Positions 22,640-35,222 of a stretch of 64,000 nucleotides of DNA are shown here, one piece after another. How positions within the stretch are numbered: position 1 is the stretch's first letter; each line of letters begins with the position of its first letter. The stretch is from positions 47,322,530 through 47,386,529 of the forward strand of contig OZ029914.1 of NCBI GenBank assembly GCA_964023275.1, given 5' to 3'. A program made the translations under genes and the position numbers. The notes under the pieces were generated by a model. That model was not told where the DNA came from. It ran no database searches and saw only the letters and a list, made by a program, of their open reading frames with translations. Source of the stretch: Norana najaformis (taxonomy: Eukaryota > Annelida > Clitellata > Crassiclitellata > Hormogastridae).

Positions 22640-22795
22640 TTTCAGCTGTGGGGCACGTTGACCGAGAGAGCGCTCGGCTTGTACCGCGAAGAGTACAGGT
22701 TCGAGCTTCCTCTGAGACGGTTACTGTGTAGGGACCTTCAGCAAGTCCTTCACTCATGATTGCTCAGCGCTATTAATTGATTCTTAGTCATTAAT
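22640..22795 (+). mobile_element. SINE-A (tRNA-derived), plus orientation
   Basis: GGGGCACGTTGACCGAGAGA and GAGCGCTCGGCTTGTA (A-box part), ACAGGTTCGAGCTTCC (B box), GGTTACTGTGTAGGGACCTT and CTTCACTCATGATTGCTCAG follow in the family order. The tail merges with the next LINE-A copy. Confidence 0.8.
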
Positions 22796-22915
22796 CGTAA
22801 TCGTAATTCCAAGATTTCTACAGCGCCCAACGAAAGCCGCGCCGCCGGTACCAGGTTATTCACAGGCGCTCAGTCAAAATAAAATCGATAGGCAAAAGGG
22901 TTCGGTTTAGATAAT
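22795..22915 (-). mobile_element. LINE-A 3' end, short, minus orientation
   Basis: AATCGTAATCGTAATTCCAA, TACAGCGCCCAACGAAAG, AGGTTATTCACAGGCGC and AAAATCGATAGGCAAAAGG. Truncated after the last block. Confidence 0.8.
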
Positions 22916-22984
22916 GCCTCTAAATAAATGCAGTAATAAATAAAAACTTAGCATCGGGTGCCTCTCCTACCCTGTTTTCCAATG

Positions 22985-23085
22985 TTTAACGATATCTATG
23001 GCATCACAGGCCGTTGACGTCGCCCTCCTCCTTTATCCAGGCTTGGGACTGGCACTACCCCCGAAACAAGGCAGTGGCGGAGTTA
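22985..23085 (-). repeat. Dispersed repeat D, inverted copy
   Basis: AATGTTTAACGA, CGTTGACGTCGCCCTCCTCC and TCCAGGCTTGGGACTGGCAC are the reverse complement of the copy at 11055-11190. Confidence 0.7.
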
Positions 23086-23705
<620 letters not shown>

Positions 23706-23939
23706 CGATGTGTTTGTCCCTCGCTCGAAATATCTCTATATCTATTTCTATGTATCTCTATATTTCTGTCTGTCTGTCTCTGTCTGTCTGTCTCTCTCTC
23801 TATGTATACATATATGTATATATATCCCAATCTTTTTATATCTCTTTTTCTTCTGCCTCTATCTCTCTATATAAATATTCCAATCTTTTCAAATCTCTTT
23901 TATCCTCTGCTTCTATCTCTATCTTTTTCTTCCTCTCCT

Positions 23940-24072
<133 letters not shown>

Positions 24073-24268
24073 ACTCACTAACTCCGATGAAAGACGCAAA
24101 CGCATATCGAGAAAACTAACTGCAACATGTAGGCCCTGTGTCCGAATATACGACATCATATGCAGAACAACATACGAAACATCATCTCAAGTGTATTCAA
24201 ACTCATTGCAACACAGACATTGCTTTAAATAGGTTTTCAACACGACATTTATGGCTGATATATGTACA

Positions 24269-24315
<47 letters not shown>

Positions 24316-24577
24316 TTATATCGTAAATTGCCTATGAACACAAGGTGTATGCAACGCGTAAAATATCAACATACTCGGTCCTATCCTATACGCCGTATTA
24401 ATAATATATATATACATATATATATACACACACATATACATATACGTATATATTGTATATATGTATCTTCTTATACATTCATAGTCTATATATATATATA
24501 TATATATAAATTATTACATACTGCATATAGGACATAAGTGCGTCGAGATGTTACAGCTCTCTGTACATTTTTGATGG

Positions 24578-24797
24578 GATACAACCCTTCTTCCTCTTAT
24601 CTCTCTCTCCTCTCCAACCCCAAGCACCATCCCCCGTAGCTGCCACGCTGCCTCTCCGCCTGCCTTTTGGATCTTGACCTGGAACCGAACCCTTTTGCCT
24701 ATCGAGTTTATTTTGGCGGAGCGCATGTGAATAAGCTGGTCCCCGCGACGTGGCTTTCGTTGGGCGCTGGAGAAATCTCGGAATTACGATTACGATG
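24578..24797 (+). mobile_element. LINE-A 3' end, 5'-truncated
   Basis: CCTTCTTCCTCTTATCTCTC through CCCCAAGCACCATCCCCC, GGATCTTGACCTGGAACCG and TGAATAAGCTGGTCCCCGCG to ATTACGATTACGAT. Very close to the 22378 copy. Confidence 0.87.
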
Positions 24798-24804
24798 GGA
24801 TAAC

Positions 24805-24892
24805 ACCGTTATATTATAACTTATATTGCAACCATTATATTACAACCGTTATATTAAACCGCTATATTATAACCGTTATATTATAAAGGTGT
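24805..24892. repeat. Short tandem repeat, about 18-bp unit
   Basis: Five imperfect copies of ACCGTTATATTATA, directly after the LINE-A tail. Confidence 0.85.
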
Positions 24893-25069
24893 TGTGCTTA
24901 GTTTTGAGTCAGCTCAGAAGGGATTGTGGTTTGGCCCTGCTTGGCCGTTTTGTTGCCAGTCTCTCTACTATTCGTGTTTAGTGTCCTGCTTGTTTGGTTG
25001 TTCGGGCAGGTTTTGGTTCTTTTTGAGTCGTTTTTCGTCAACTTCTGTTGGTGGAGTTTTCTTTTCAGT
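24893..25069. other. Unassigned spacer
   Basis: A T/G-rich unique-looking stretch with no repeat or frame recognised. Confidence 0.35.
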
Positions 25070-25205
25070 TTAACCGTAAGATGATGATATTTAATAACAT
25101 ACCCTAGACAACCTCTAACAACAGAGGGTATAATTATATAAGTATACCCTCTGTTGTTAGAGGTTGTCTAGGGTATGTTATTAAATAACATCATTTTATG
25201 GTTAA
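25070..25205. mobile_element. Foldback element ending exactly at TTAA (piggyBac-type MITE candidate)
   Basis: Two 63-bp arms (25070-25132 and 25143-25205) are reverse complements with 3 mismatches and a 10-bp spacer. The complementarity starts and stops exactly at TTAA on both sides and does not extend outward. TTAA is the piggyBac target and duplication. A partial third copy of the inner part (ACAACAGAGGGTATAATTAT) lies at about 25928-25947. Confidence 0.65.
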
Positions 25206-25373
25206 AGTGATTTCATTTCCTAAATTATATATATATATATATCTAATCTTTTATATAGCGCATTTCAAGAACCTCTCAAAAGCGCTGTGAACATGGCTGC
25301 CCAGTTAATTTAAACAAGTAAGTCTTGACTAACGAAGAGAATGTTTCTTGGGACAAATTCACAGAAATAGAAC

Positions 25374-26045
<672 letters not shown>

Positions 26046-26199
26046 CAGTGGCGGCGCCGCGACTGCTTACGTGGGGGCAAGAGCATTTCCAGAGGGGCGC
26101 CACATTCTGGTAGTCCGCCACGCACGAGTCTTGGTCTAAGGGGCGCTGGCATATAACCAAGAGGGGGCCCCTTCACGCCTATAGGTTAATCCGCCACTG
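26046..26199 (+). mobile_element. Short DNA element with CAGTGGCGG ends, copy 2
   Basis: 154 bp with perfect 9-bp terminal inverted repeats CAGTGGCGG/CCGCCACTG. The flanking 8-mers CTAGTTAT and GTAATTAT match at 6 of 8 positions. Internal blocks are shared with 22079-22246. An 8-bp duplication with CAGTG ends suggests a hAT-like MITE. Confidence 0.72.
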
Positions 26200-26403
26200 G
26201 TAATTATAGAATCTAAGTGGCGTGGATGTGGCCCGTCTGTATCTCGACCAGCTGACGGTCTTTGTGTCGAAGGCGTTGGAAGCCACCGCAGGAGTCGAAA
26301 TAGATTCAGTTTCTTTAGGTCTTTGCTTCGATTTAATTGCGACTCAGCATCGGCGCTTTGTCATACATCTTCCGCAATTCGAGAAGCTGGCTTAGGCTTC
26401 GGA

Positions 26404-26800
26404 CGATGCGAAGCAAGAATAGGAAGACAGAGGACGATATAGACAGTCAGACAAGCAGACAGACATCGGTACAGGCTTTGTACGAAGGAAGAATAGGAAG
26501 ACAGAGGAAGAGGCTATATACGAAGGAAGAATAGGAAGACAGAGGGAAGAGACAGACAGACAGACAGACAGACGCAGAAGGAGACGGATGCTGTATAGGT
26601 AGGAAGAATAAGACAAAGTGAGAGATATACACTCAGAAACATAGACACAGACAGAGAGGGGCACGGATACAAAGGTAGAGGCAGACAAAGAGACTAAGGG
26701 AGAGATACTCGAGGCACAAAAAAACAAAAAGGACAAGGGTGGACAGAAGGAGAAAAACGGACGAGAATGATGGAAGAAGAAAGGATAAGAACCCAACAAA
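26404..26800. repeat. CAGA/GAAGA purine-rich simple repeat
   Basis: ACGAAGGAAGAATAGGAAGA occurs three times (about 26483-26545), then (CAGA)n and GAGA-rich sequence. Minus-strand Ser/Leu/Cys-rich frames come from this tract. Confidence 0.9.
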
Positions 26801-26808
26801 GAGTCTTA

Positions 26809-26938
26809 TGTAGGACATAAAAAGCCCGTATGACAACATTCCCATATGTGGGCTTCATACGTTCTATATGGGACCACATGTTATGACCTATGAAGCCCAT
26901 ATATGGGAATATTGTCATACGGGCTTCATATGCCCTAC
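26809..26938. repeat. Long imperfect palindrome
   Basis: Arms of about 50 bp (26809-26859 and 26889-26938) pair through AGCCCGTATGACAA, TTCCCATAT and GGGCTTCATA with a few mismatches, and an about 29-bp loop. The phrase CCCATAT(G/A)TGGGCTTCATA is itself self-complementary in part. No TTAA or other target duplication recognised. Confidence 0.85.
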
Positions 26939-26939
26939 A

Positions 26940-27385
26940 CGGGAAAGAGAGGGCGATAGCGTGAAAGGGAATGGACAGCGGAAATAAACATAACAACTAG
27001 GATTTTAAGTGGTTCATAAGACACATAATCTGTGTTAGAACTATTGCAATTTAACCTGGAATGCTTAATAGCCAATCCTTCCAAGCTTGTGCCTAAAAGC
27101 TGACAGTGTCCACTATCGCCCAAACTACTGTATAATCCAAAACATACCACAAGTCAACAACTCTTGCACTAAACGACCTCTGCCCAGCTGTTCTTTTTGG
27201 GTTCTTAAATAATTCATACGTGTCTCCAGCTGTCTTATTTGGTGCTAATTGAAAGAACCTCTCCCACTGTGCGGCCTCATTTCCGTTAATAATCTTATAA
27301 GCTGCAATAAGGTCTCCTCAGCTCTTACACCTTTCAAGCTTTCTTCAAAGCCTAGGTACTTTTATTAATGAAGTTTAATCAGTGT
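26940..27385. other. Unassigned stretch
   Basis: No repeat family or coding frame recognised. Confidence 0.35.
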
Positions 27386-27389
27386 GAAA

Positions 27390-27391
27390 CC

Positions 27392-27446
<55 letters not shown>

Positions 27447-27830
27447 CAGACAGAGCTGTTGCTGGAAAGAAGCATAAAGATGGCTGCCGGAAAAACAGGA
27501 CATGCCAGGAAAAATGATGGAAATGAGAACATGGAAGCTTATAACACATTAAAGCTGATTATGACCTCATTATTCATGCACCATCAGACTTAGCCTATGT
27601 TAGATCAAAGACAGACAGACACACCAACAGACAGACAAAGAGAGATAAACAGACGGACACAGACAGACGGACAAAGACGCACACACCTACAGACAGAGAC
27701 AGACGTACACAGACAGACGGACACAGACAGACGGACAAAGACGCACACACCTACAGACAGAGACAGACGTACACAGACAGACAGACACAGATAGACACAG
27801 ATAGGCAGGCAGGCAGGCAGACAGGCATAC
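27390..27830. repeat. CAGA microsatellite and 64-bp minisatellite
   Basis: (CAGA)n at about 27392-27445. After a unique stretch, a 64-bp unit with GACGCACACACCTACAGACA starts near 27654 and again near 27718, ending in (GGCA)n. Confidence 0.92.
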
Positions 27831-28125
27831 ATGAGATGTCAATATAACCTGGAAGATATCTGTATGACTCAACAGGCCTGATATTCAACTACCAGGAAGT
27901 TCCAGTATTTGCAATGATAAATATTGCTGTAATGTATCTTTGTACATACAGTATGTATATTTATGTAGCGCCTTTCAACAGGCTCCCTGAGGCAGTACAA
28001 ATGACCAAACAGCTTCACAAGGAGCTTTTCTTGATACCACATGCAATGCAAACTGTGATGCAACGGTCCACGCAAGTGACAAACGTCATACATTCTTGAA
28101 ACAATCAACCACAGAATGTATCCAA

Positions 28126-31100
28126 TCAACTCAGGTCGCTGAATACTTCTCGTGCCAAAGCATCTCTGAAAATCAAATTCAGAATTCCTTAACAAACACT
28201 TTATCAAACCTGACAAGTTATCACCAGTCGAAAAACTATTGGACAACTACTGGCATTAGCTCCCAAAATTTTGGGATTAAGGGCATGTAGCCGAGATTGA
28301 AGACAGATTTATAGCACCAGACACTGACCCTGTATATTACCACCTATTTAATTGCCTTTTTTAATTGCCTTTTGTAATTGCCTTTTTTATTGCCTTTGCT
28401 ACTCCTTCCTCCCTATTTATGGAGTTATGTCCCCATGGGGTGATCATCTAACACTTCCTTTAGAGTACCTTCACCTTTACAATTTACACAAAAGGTATGA
28501 CAGTCTTTAAATATTTCAAGTGAATTCAAGCAGCAGATTGTTTTTGCTATAGTTCTGAAGTATTTACGCAGGAATTTATCATACACATATTGAAGCCATA
28601 TAAAGGCCTGTCTTGTAACAAGGTCGTGTTGCAACAAATTAATTTTGTTTATGTGAATAAATTTTAGGATCCAAGTCCATGACCCTGTTCTTTCAGAATT
28701 CCTGTCATGAGAAATCACATCATAATGAGTCTACTGTGTATATGCTTGAAAGTGCAGCATTAAAGTTACTACAGCGAAATAAATTGGAGTGAAAATACCT
28801 CTGATTGTCGGAATAAACATTCACATCTTCAACCGGGGTCATGAAGTTGACCAGCTTCCGATGGACGGTGTATCTAAAAACCATGTAATACCGACGTACA
28901 AACAAAGGCAAACACTGATGGCCATGACTAACTCTATGCCAAGGACAATCCTTCCTTTCTTCTTCCCTTTATGTCCATGGGCTCATCACCCCTTGCTGTC
29001 GATTGCACATCGCCCCTTTCTGCACATCCAGGCCTTAAGTCACTGTTGGTGATAGAGCTCAGTCAGTTCGTTGTTTAAAGACGTTCTTATTCCCCGGGGG
29101 TTCTCATGCTGAAAGCGCCTCAGAGTAGTTTGTTCTGTAAGAAGTGCTGTATAGGCTATCGAATACAATACAACACAATACCTAAGCCATCATCATAGAG
29201 GCATGGTAGCTGATTAGAGCGCTCAGCTTGTAACGCAGAGAGTAAGGCTCTGAGCCTTCCCCTAAGCGGTTACTGTGTATAGGATCTCGAGCAAACCCTT
29301 CACTCACAATTGTTTCGCACCTCGGATTCAGATTTACTGACCCTGGATGCATAATAAATTGAAAATAATAATTACAATAACCACTGTCCCTCCACTGCAC
29401 ACTTCATCGTCTCTTTCTTCCCTGCCACACGCGACTGGAGCCAAGTACAAAGGCTAATACATTCATTTATTCAATTATTTAAAAGTTGCCAACCTAATAA
29501 GTAGAAAGGCCTTGTTTTCCTTTGCTTACTAATTTTAAATATGACATCAAAATCATTTAAACTCTTCAAAGGCAAATACATGTGTAGAAAAAATTTCAAC
29601 TTTTACGCACCTTGTTTTTCGACCTTTGCTGGCTTTTCTGTCCACAACTGCAGTATTTTTTCTTAATTTATTAAGTTCAACCCATTGCCTGAGAAAACAA
29701 TGAATATTTATAAACAAATAAAGCTGTTTCAATTCAATTCAAATAATAAAATTATCAAAACCTGCAGTGTGGAGTACATAAAACAGTACAGCATCAATAT
29801 ATGTAATAATTTTAATGTAATAAATTATCAAAAAATTGTAATAAATTATCAAAACATGCATAGTAAAGTATATAAAACAGTTCATCATCAATAAGTGTAT
29901 AAAATTTTGTAACATAATAAATTATCATAAAATTGTAATAAATTATCAAAACATGCATAGTAAAGTACATTAAACAGTCCCTCATCAACATATGTGAAAA
30001 CTGTTGTGAAGTAATCATTTACAAACTAAAAAACAAGATTCAGATCGCATTAATTTAACTTACTTGCTAACAGCATTCAAATCTGTGAAGTTGGCCATTT
30101 TTAATGATGTGTGCTGAGTGACTAATTTATTAAAGAAGTCGCTGTCATCGAAGACTTCAACATCATAAACCTGTTTCCTTGAGGCCTAAAGATGCAGAAA
30201 CAAAATAATAAAACAAAATAATAAAACAAAATAAACAAACAACCTATGACATGGAACTGACAGTCTGCCATTAAACAACATTTGCTATTGTTCTACAGTT
30301 TCTGCTCTGGTTCCGCTTACACATGTTGTGAGTTAGTGAGTCATCCACCAGTCTTTTCCACATCTGATCAGAGCATCCAACTGGTCTTCCAACCTATATT
30401 AGAAAGCCAATAACCGTAATTGTAATTTAAAATTTGTAGTGCCTCCAAGAAAAACTCATCACAGGCACTCTCTGCGCTAACTATATTAAACATCATTAAG
30501 AATGGAACACTTATCCATTTGTAAACATTCCGCAGGTGACTAGAATAATATATCATGTCATTAGACATGGCAGAGGTTGGAAACCAAACAAAAAGTATGC
30601 ACAGATCACATCTTCTGTAACACATTGCTTACCTTTTCAACATCATTTTCTTCTTCTACGACTTTTTTCCCGATAATTGGAAAGACGGAACGAATCAGCT
30701 GGGTTCGTTTAATCAGCCGTTCTTTGTCTAACAGTATCTAGACAAAATCACAGAACCAAACACTAAAAATATCAGACTTAGGGACCAAAGATGACAACCA
30801 GAAACTCAGCTCTGTGGCACCTGACAGCCAGGGAACCAGTGCCTTTAAAAGGCTCTGTACTGGTGCTGTGTAAATGTTCATTTTAAACAAGTGCGAATGA
30901 AGTAAGGCTAAAAATGTATGTTGAGCTGAGTTAACTATTTCAGTATCATATGTCCCTAGCCACAGGATTCAGCTGTGCAGCACAAACTGGTCTAATTGAT
31001 TCATCTTTCCCATACTTCCCTCATGTATGTATGTATCCAAATGTTTTATTAAATACCTATTAATTTTAATTTTTAAAAATGCATTTCGAGCAGCAATTGA

Positions 31101-34100
31101 ATTGTACACAGAAGAAACATTTTAAAAATTATGAATTCTTTCAATAGTTGGCTATACCTGTTGAATCTGAACTAGAGTGGAGGACTCAAAATTTGCAAAA
31201 CTGCTCCGAATTGGAAGAGTGGAAACTGCTTTTAACGTAGCATCCCTGAAAAGGAAAAATATAAAAAATCTTAAAACACAACAGTTCTAGGTAATCAAAA
31301 GTTGAAAAATTATACAGAATTATTATACTAAATAATATTAAATTAACATCTTCAAATAATCACCTGTAATTATTTAGAAGTTTCTGTCTTTTCGTCAGAA
31401 GTTTTGGATAGTCTTCCATTTTTCTTTTTTCGGGGACTTTGACGTTCACTTCGGCCTCCCCATTTTCACCAGACCTGGAAAACAAATAGATACTACATTT
31501 TAGACAGCTAGCATAACCACAAGCTTTCAAAGGGTAAACTTGTTTTTTTAAGATCAAAGGTTTGTGTAACAATAGAACGATAATCTGAAATCACAAGAAG
31601 AATATTGGTTAGTGGCCAGTCCTATCCCTTGCTACCTGATCATCCCATCAACAGTGTTGTAAAATGTTACAAGATCTGGCTCTCATAGATAGAACTCCAT
31701 GGAAGTTTCAGAATAACTTACTCTGTCTTTTCACCAGCAATCGATTTTGTGTCATCTCTAGACAACAGAAGCTCGTCTTGCAGATTCACCAATTCATTCA
31801 ACGTCTTTTCGACTAGGATTTTCGCTGAAATTCAGTACCAACAAAACCAAATGCTACCACTTCCAGAAACTTGTTTGGAACTGTCACCAATTTGTGTTAG
31901 CTGCACTTAAAGACTTTTCAAAGTTTAATCACTAAAAGTCAATTAAGGACCACAAGTGTTAGCTGCACCTAAAGACTCTTCAAAGTTTAATCACTAAAAG
32001 TCAATTAAGGACCACAAGTGTAAGCTCCACCTAAAGACTCTTCAAAACTTAATCACTGAAAGATTATAATTAACGACCTCATGTAATAACTCCTTTTTGG
32101 AGTCTAACTTCCTACAAGTTAGTTCATATGGTCATATGGTCTGACATAAAAGCCAGACCATTTCTCTAATGGTCTTAACTTTTCTAAGTCCATTACACAG
32201 ACTGCCTCAAATAAGGATTATACTACAAGTGAACAAATTAAATCAGTAAGTTAAATAGTTAAGTAAGAAAGTAAATAAGTATGTACAAAAGAAAGTTAGT
32301 AATCTTTATTTCAGTAATTAACAAATTCATATGATCACAAACAGTACCCAAATGTCTAAAGTACGAACTGTGCCAAGCTCACCATTTGTAAGCAGGTCAT
32401 CTAACTGTAATCCATCCGAAATGACTGCTCTGTATGTTTCGTTCTGTGGCAATTGGTTCATTGCTGTCACTGCCTCCTGTGCCTTCAGGCGACATGCTAA
32501 CAGGCCGCCATACAACTCTGCAAAGCAAGAAAAGGCACCACATAAATAGCCAGATACATGTTTGGTGCCAGTCCCAAGTCTGAAAAAAGGAGAGGGGTAA
32601 TGCTAATCATCTACAACATCTATGTACATATGTATGTACATATCTGACTATTTATATAGCACCTTTGAAGAACCTTATGAAAATTTGAAGCACTCCGTGA
32701 AGCCAGAATAATCATTCTACTTATGACGCTATTTGGGAGGTTTTTATAACTCAGCAAGACATTCCTAGCAAAGTGTATCCAATATGGCCATGCCAGAGAT
32801 CATCCTACTGATGACACTATCTTTGTGAACCCCACCAAGTACAGCAGAGTGTTTATAATATGCTGATAAGCATGAATTCGTGTTCTGAAGTTCAGTCACA
32901 TTTGGGATCAAACTTCTTGAAGGGAAGCTTTGCCACCCTAAATAATGCCACAGTTTATCCAGAACAAGTTTGTTTATCAAGTATGTTTGCCTGACAAAGT
33001 ATACAAACATACAAACATACTGGACTGTGCCGTAATTCCTTTTCCGACTTCGATATCGTTTTCAACATCCACTTCACCATTATCTGTTGAGAAACAATGA
33101 AAAAATCAAGTCTGATCAATATCTGCAGAATTGCATGCAAAGATGGTTTAATAAATGGCACATAGTATCCAAACTTGTCACACGAGGACTAACACTATAG
33201 TTGCAATAAGCCATACTGTATCCAAACTTATTACTAGTTAAGGACTATTAGTATTATGCCATACTGCAACCAAACTTATTATTAGTTATGGACTATGACC
33301 AGCATGCCATGCTGTATCTAAACTTTGAAAAACATTAGTACAAATACCTTATCTTTGCAGACCTGGGAAGGTCAACTTTATGATAAATTATTATTGTTAT
33401 TATCATTATTATCATTATTGCATTTATTAAGCATCACTACCTAATTCCTTAGCACCAATCGATGGTGCTGAGCAATTGTGAATGAAGGACTGCTCAAGGT
33501 CCTTATGTAGTAACCGCCTCAAGGGAGGTTCAAACCCATACTCACAGCACCACAAGCCAAGCGCTCTAACCAGTTGGCTACCATGCTCCATAAGGTCTAC
33601 ACAGAACAGAAGAAACTTTCAATTTCTCATATAAAGACTTAAGCAACAGTTGTCCAACAACAAGGCAAATTTTGCTAACGGTTGCATGGCACAGCAATAC
33701 AATGCCATTTAAAAAAAAAACAATTTAAATGTTCAATACAAAAGTGAAATAATAATACACTAACAACAGGCCATCCTAAAAGAAAGTAGTTTATCAAAGG
33801 ATAGGATGTCCATCTGTAGCGTTAGTTTGCAAAGAGACAGGATATCAGATATACCTTCATCTGTAGCTTCTTCGTCATCATCACCATCGCCTTCTTCATA
33901 ATCCTCCCCATCTTCATCATCTCCATTTGAGTCACTATCTCCAACATCACTCTCCTCTTCATCATCATCATCCTCTTCGCTGTTCACTGTGTCATTATTA
34001 TCATCATTTTCTTCATCGTCATCTTTATCGTTATCTTCAATGCCTTCATTGCTGCTATTTTCTTCACTGTCTTCTTCACTCCCTGCAATTTCATTGCCAT

Positions 34101-35007
34101 CACTGAGTCGTTCTTCATCTGATGAATGGCTTGCTTCAACATCCTCATCATCTGCCAAAACAATATCAAAAAGAGTGATGGTCAAAAAATGTTACTAGAA
34201 ATAACTTATAAAGCATATCAGCACAATAAGTCAAAATGTGACATTAGTTAAATTCAGCATTAATGAACATATCATTATTTGTTTATTTATCTATTGCACG
34301 TACTACACGTGCAAGGTCAGTAGAACTGAATTTGATGAACAAGACATGCATGCGCAAACAACTTGCCAGGGTTGTTACAAGAAGTCCACTCAGCAGACAA
34401 AGTCTCTGCACATTCCAACGTATGTGCATATATGAAACGCATATGCATATGTATATATATATATATATCACATTCAGCGCCTTTTAGAGGTTTTTAAAAA
34501 GCGCTATATAAATCATCAGATTTATACATAAATACGCGGTCCAATATTTACTTTTCGGCCAGATCGAAGATCCGGCGACCAACAACCTCATGGAGCATTC
34601 TGCAAAAATATGAACATGCTCTGAGCATATTCAAAATATGAACATATTCTGTGCATTCGGCGTGTGCAACGACGCTAAGCAGAACATTGGAGTTAAATAG
34701 GTTGTGTACATTGTAGAAAAAAAATGGTGGATAGGAACCAGAGGTAGTTTGTCCTCAAAATTAACAGTATGGCATTCGATCCACTCATCCTGCTTGACAC
34801 CGTTCCACATTATGCACGGAGTAAGCTCCGATTATATTATTCTCTTACATTTTAACAGGATCAAGAAAGACCAAAGCGCGTGGAAGTGGGCGATAATAAA
34901 CGGTTTGCCTAATAAGAAAATGTAAAGTTAAAAATTTATAATGTATAAAAGTCAAATATACCGCTATATTCTTCGGAATCGCTTCGATCACTTTTCCTCA
35001 ATGTCAT
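28126..35007 (-). CDS. AATF: AATF/Che-1 (Traube; yeast Bfr2) ribosome-assembly factor
   Basis: Twelve exons chain in phase: 35007-34962, 34151-33855, 33083-33021, 32517-32383, 31824-31722, 31474-31364, 31245-31158, 30737-30633, 30185-30064, 29688-29611, 28873-28799, 28165-28126, giving about 420 residues. Residues 16-115 are an Asp/Glu/Ser-rich acidic tract. The AATF/Che-1 domain follows (GKGITAQS, CRLKAQEAVTAMNQLP, KRKMEDYPKLLTKRQKLLNN, ILLDKERLIKRTQLIRSV). The TRAUB-type end has VEVFDDSDFFNKLV, QWVELNKLR, VDRKASKGRKTR and HRKLVNFMTPVEDVN. Human AATF has the same blocks in order. The family acts in the nucleolar small-subunit processome with NGDN and NOL10, and as a transcription cofactor in animals. 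The N-terminus is about 100 residues shorter than human, so a 5' exon may be missed or truly absent. The 40-bp last exon (DALAREVFSDLS) is the least certain part. Introns carry SINE, LINE and tandem repeats. Confidence 0.93.
28930..29180 (+). mobile_element. LINE 3'-end remnant with AATAC tail
   Basis: GTTGTTTAAAGACGTTCTTA and GAAAGCGCCTCAGAGTAG, then GTGCTGTATAGGCTATCG and a CAATACAACACAATAC tail. It lies in the AATF intron between exons 11 and 10, on the strand opposite to the gene. Confidence 0.5.
29195..29375 (+). mobile_element. SINE-A, plus orientation
   Basis: GGCATGGTAGCTGATTAGAG (A-box part), CTTGTAACGCAGAGAGTA, a decayed B box GGCTCTGAGCCTTCC, GGTTACTGTGTATAGGATCT and an AATAATAATTACAATAA tail. 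In an AATF intron, antisense to the gene. Confidence 0.8.
29749..30010. repeat. About 95-bp tandem repeat in AATF intron 9
   Basis: AAATTATCAAAAC(C/A)TGCA recurs at about 29749, 29843 and 29940, each followed by TAAAACAGT and TCATCAA. The array nearly fills the intron between exons 10 and 9. Confidence 0.9.
30412..30545. mobile_element. Retroposon end fragment (family F), second copy
   Basis: CGTAATTGTAATTTAAAATT, AGGCACTCTCTGCGCTAA and ATCATTAAGAATGGAACA align in order with 15895-16020. In an AATF intron. Confidence 0.6.
31894..32080. repeat. 62-bp tandem repeat in AATF intron 4
   Basis: GTGTTAGCTGCAC(T/C)TAAAG starts at 31894 and 31956, and a variant at 32018. Copies carry TTTAATCACTAAAAGTCAAT. 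Confidence 0.93.
32640..32710 (-). mobile_element. LINE/SINE 3'-end remnant
   Basis: TTTATATAGCACCTTTGAAG matches the shared hairpin end of LINEs in this window, in an AATF intron. Confidence 0.4.
33161..33330. repeat. About 48-bp tandem repeat in AATF intron 2
   Basis: CCATACTGTATCCAAACTTA-type units begin at about 33161, 33211, 33259 and 33307, and diverge more than the 62-bp array. Confidence 0.85.
33385..33595 (-). mobile_element. SINE-A, minus orientation
   Basis: Reverse complement shows GGTAGCCAACTGGTTAGAGC (A box) and GGGTTTGAACCTCCC (B box). The plus strand begins with the TTATTATTGTTATTATC tail and has ACCAATCGATGGTGCTGAGC. One of the best copies; in an AATF intron and in the same orientation as the gene. 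Confidence 0.85.
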
Positions 35008-35142
35008 GATAGATTCCGAAACAAAGATAACCGTTTTTAAAAAATAAATTCAAAACAATAAAAACCCAGCCGAAAATTATTGCTCTGCGATAACGTCTAC
35101 TGTGGAAGACTCGGAACGACCATTGCGCCACCTATACCAATT

Positions 35143-35222
35143 CGTAATCGTAATCATAAACTCGAGATTTCTACGGCGACCAACCAGCCTATTCACAGGC
35201 GCTCAGTCATATTAAAATCATC
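35143..35222 (-). mobile_element. LINE-A 3' end, very short
   Basis: ATTCGTAATCGTAATCATAA, CTCGAGATTTCTACGGCG and CTATTCACAGGCGCTCAGTC, then lost. Confidence 0.7.

Noticed and set aside
27869-28246. Alternative AATF last exon or separate minus-strand gene
   Set aside because: The frame overlaps a LINE-type hairpin end (GGCGCTACATAAATAT). The KLLVKLFGH match to the AATF end is less convincing than the in-phase exon at 28126-28165, although it is not excluded.
33760-33854. Extension of the AATF acidic exon to the end of the open frame (ILSLCKLTL and on)
   Set aside because: A GTATAT donor after GATGAAG fits phase with the next exon, and the extra residues are unlike AATF.
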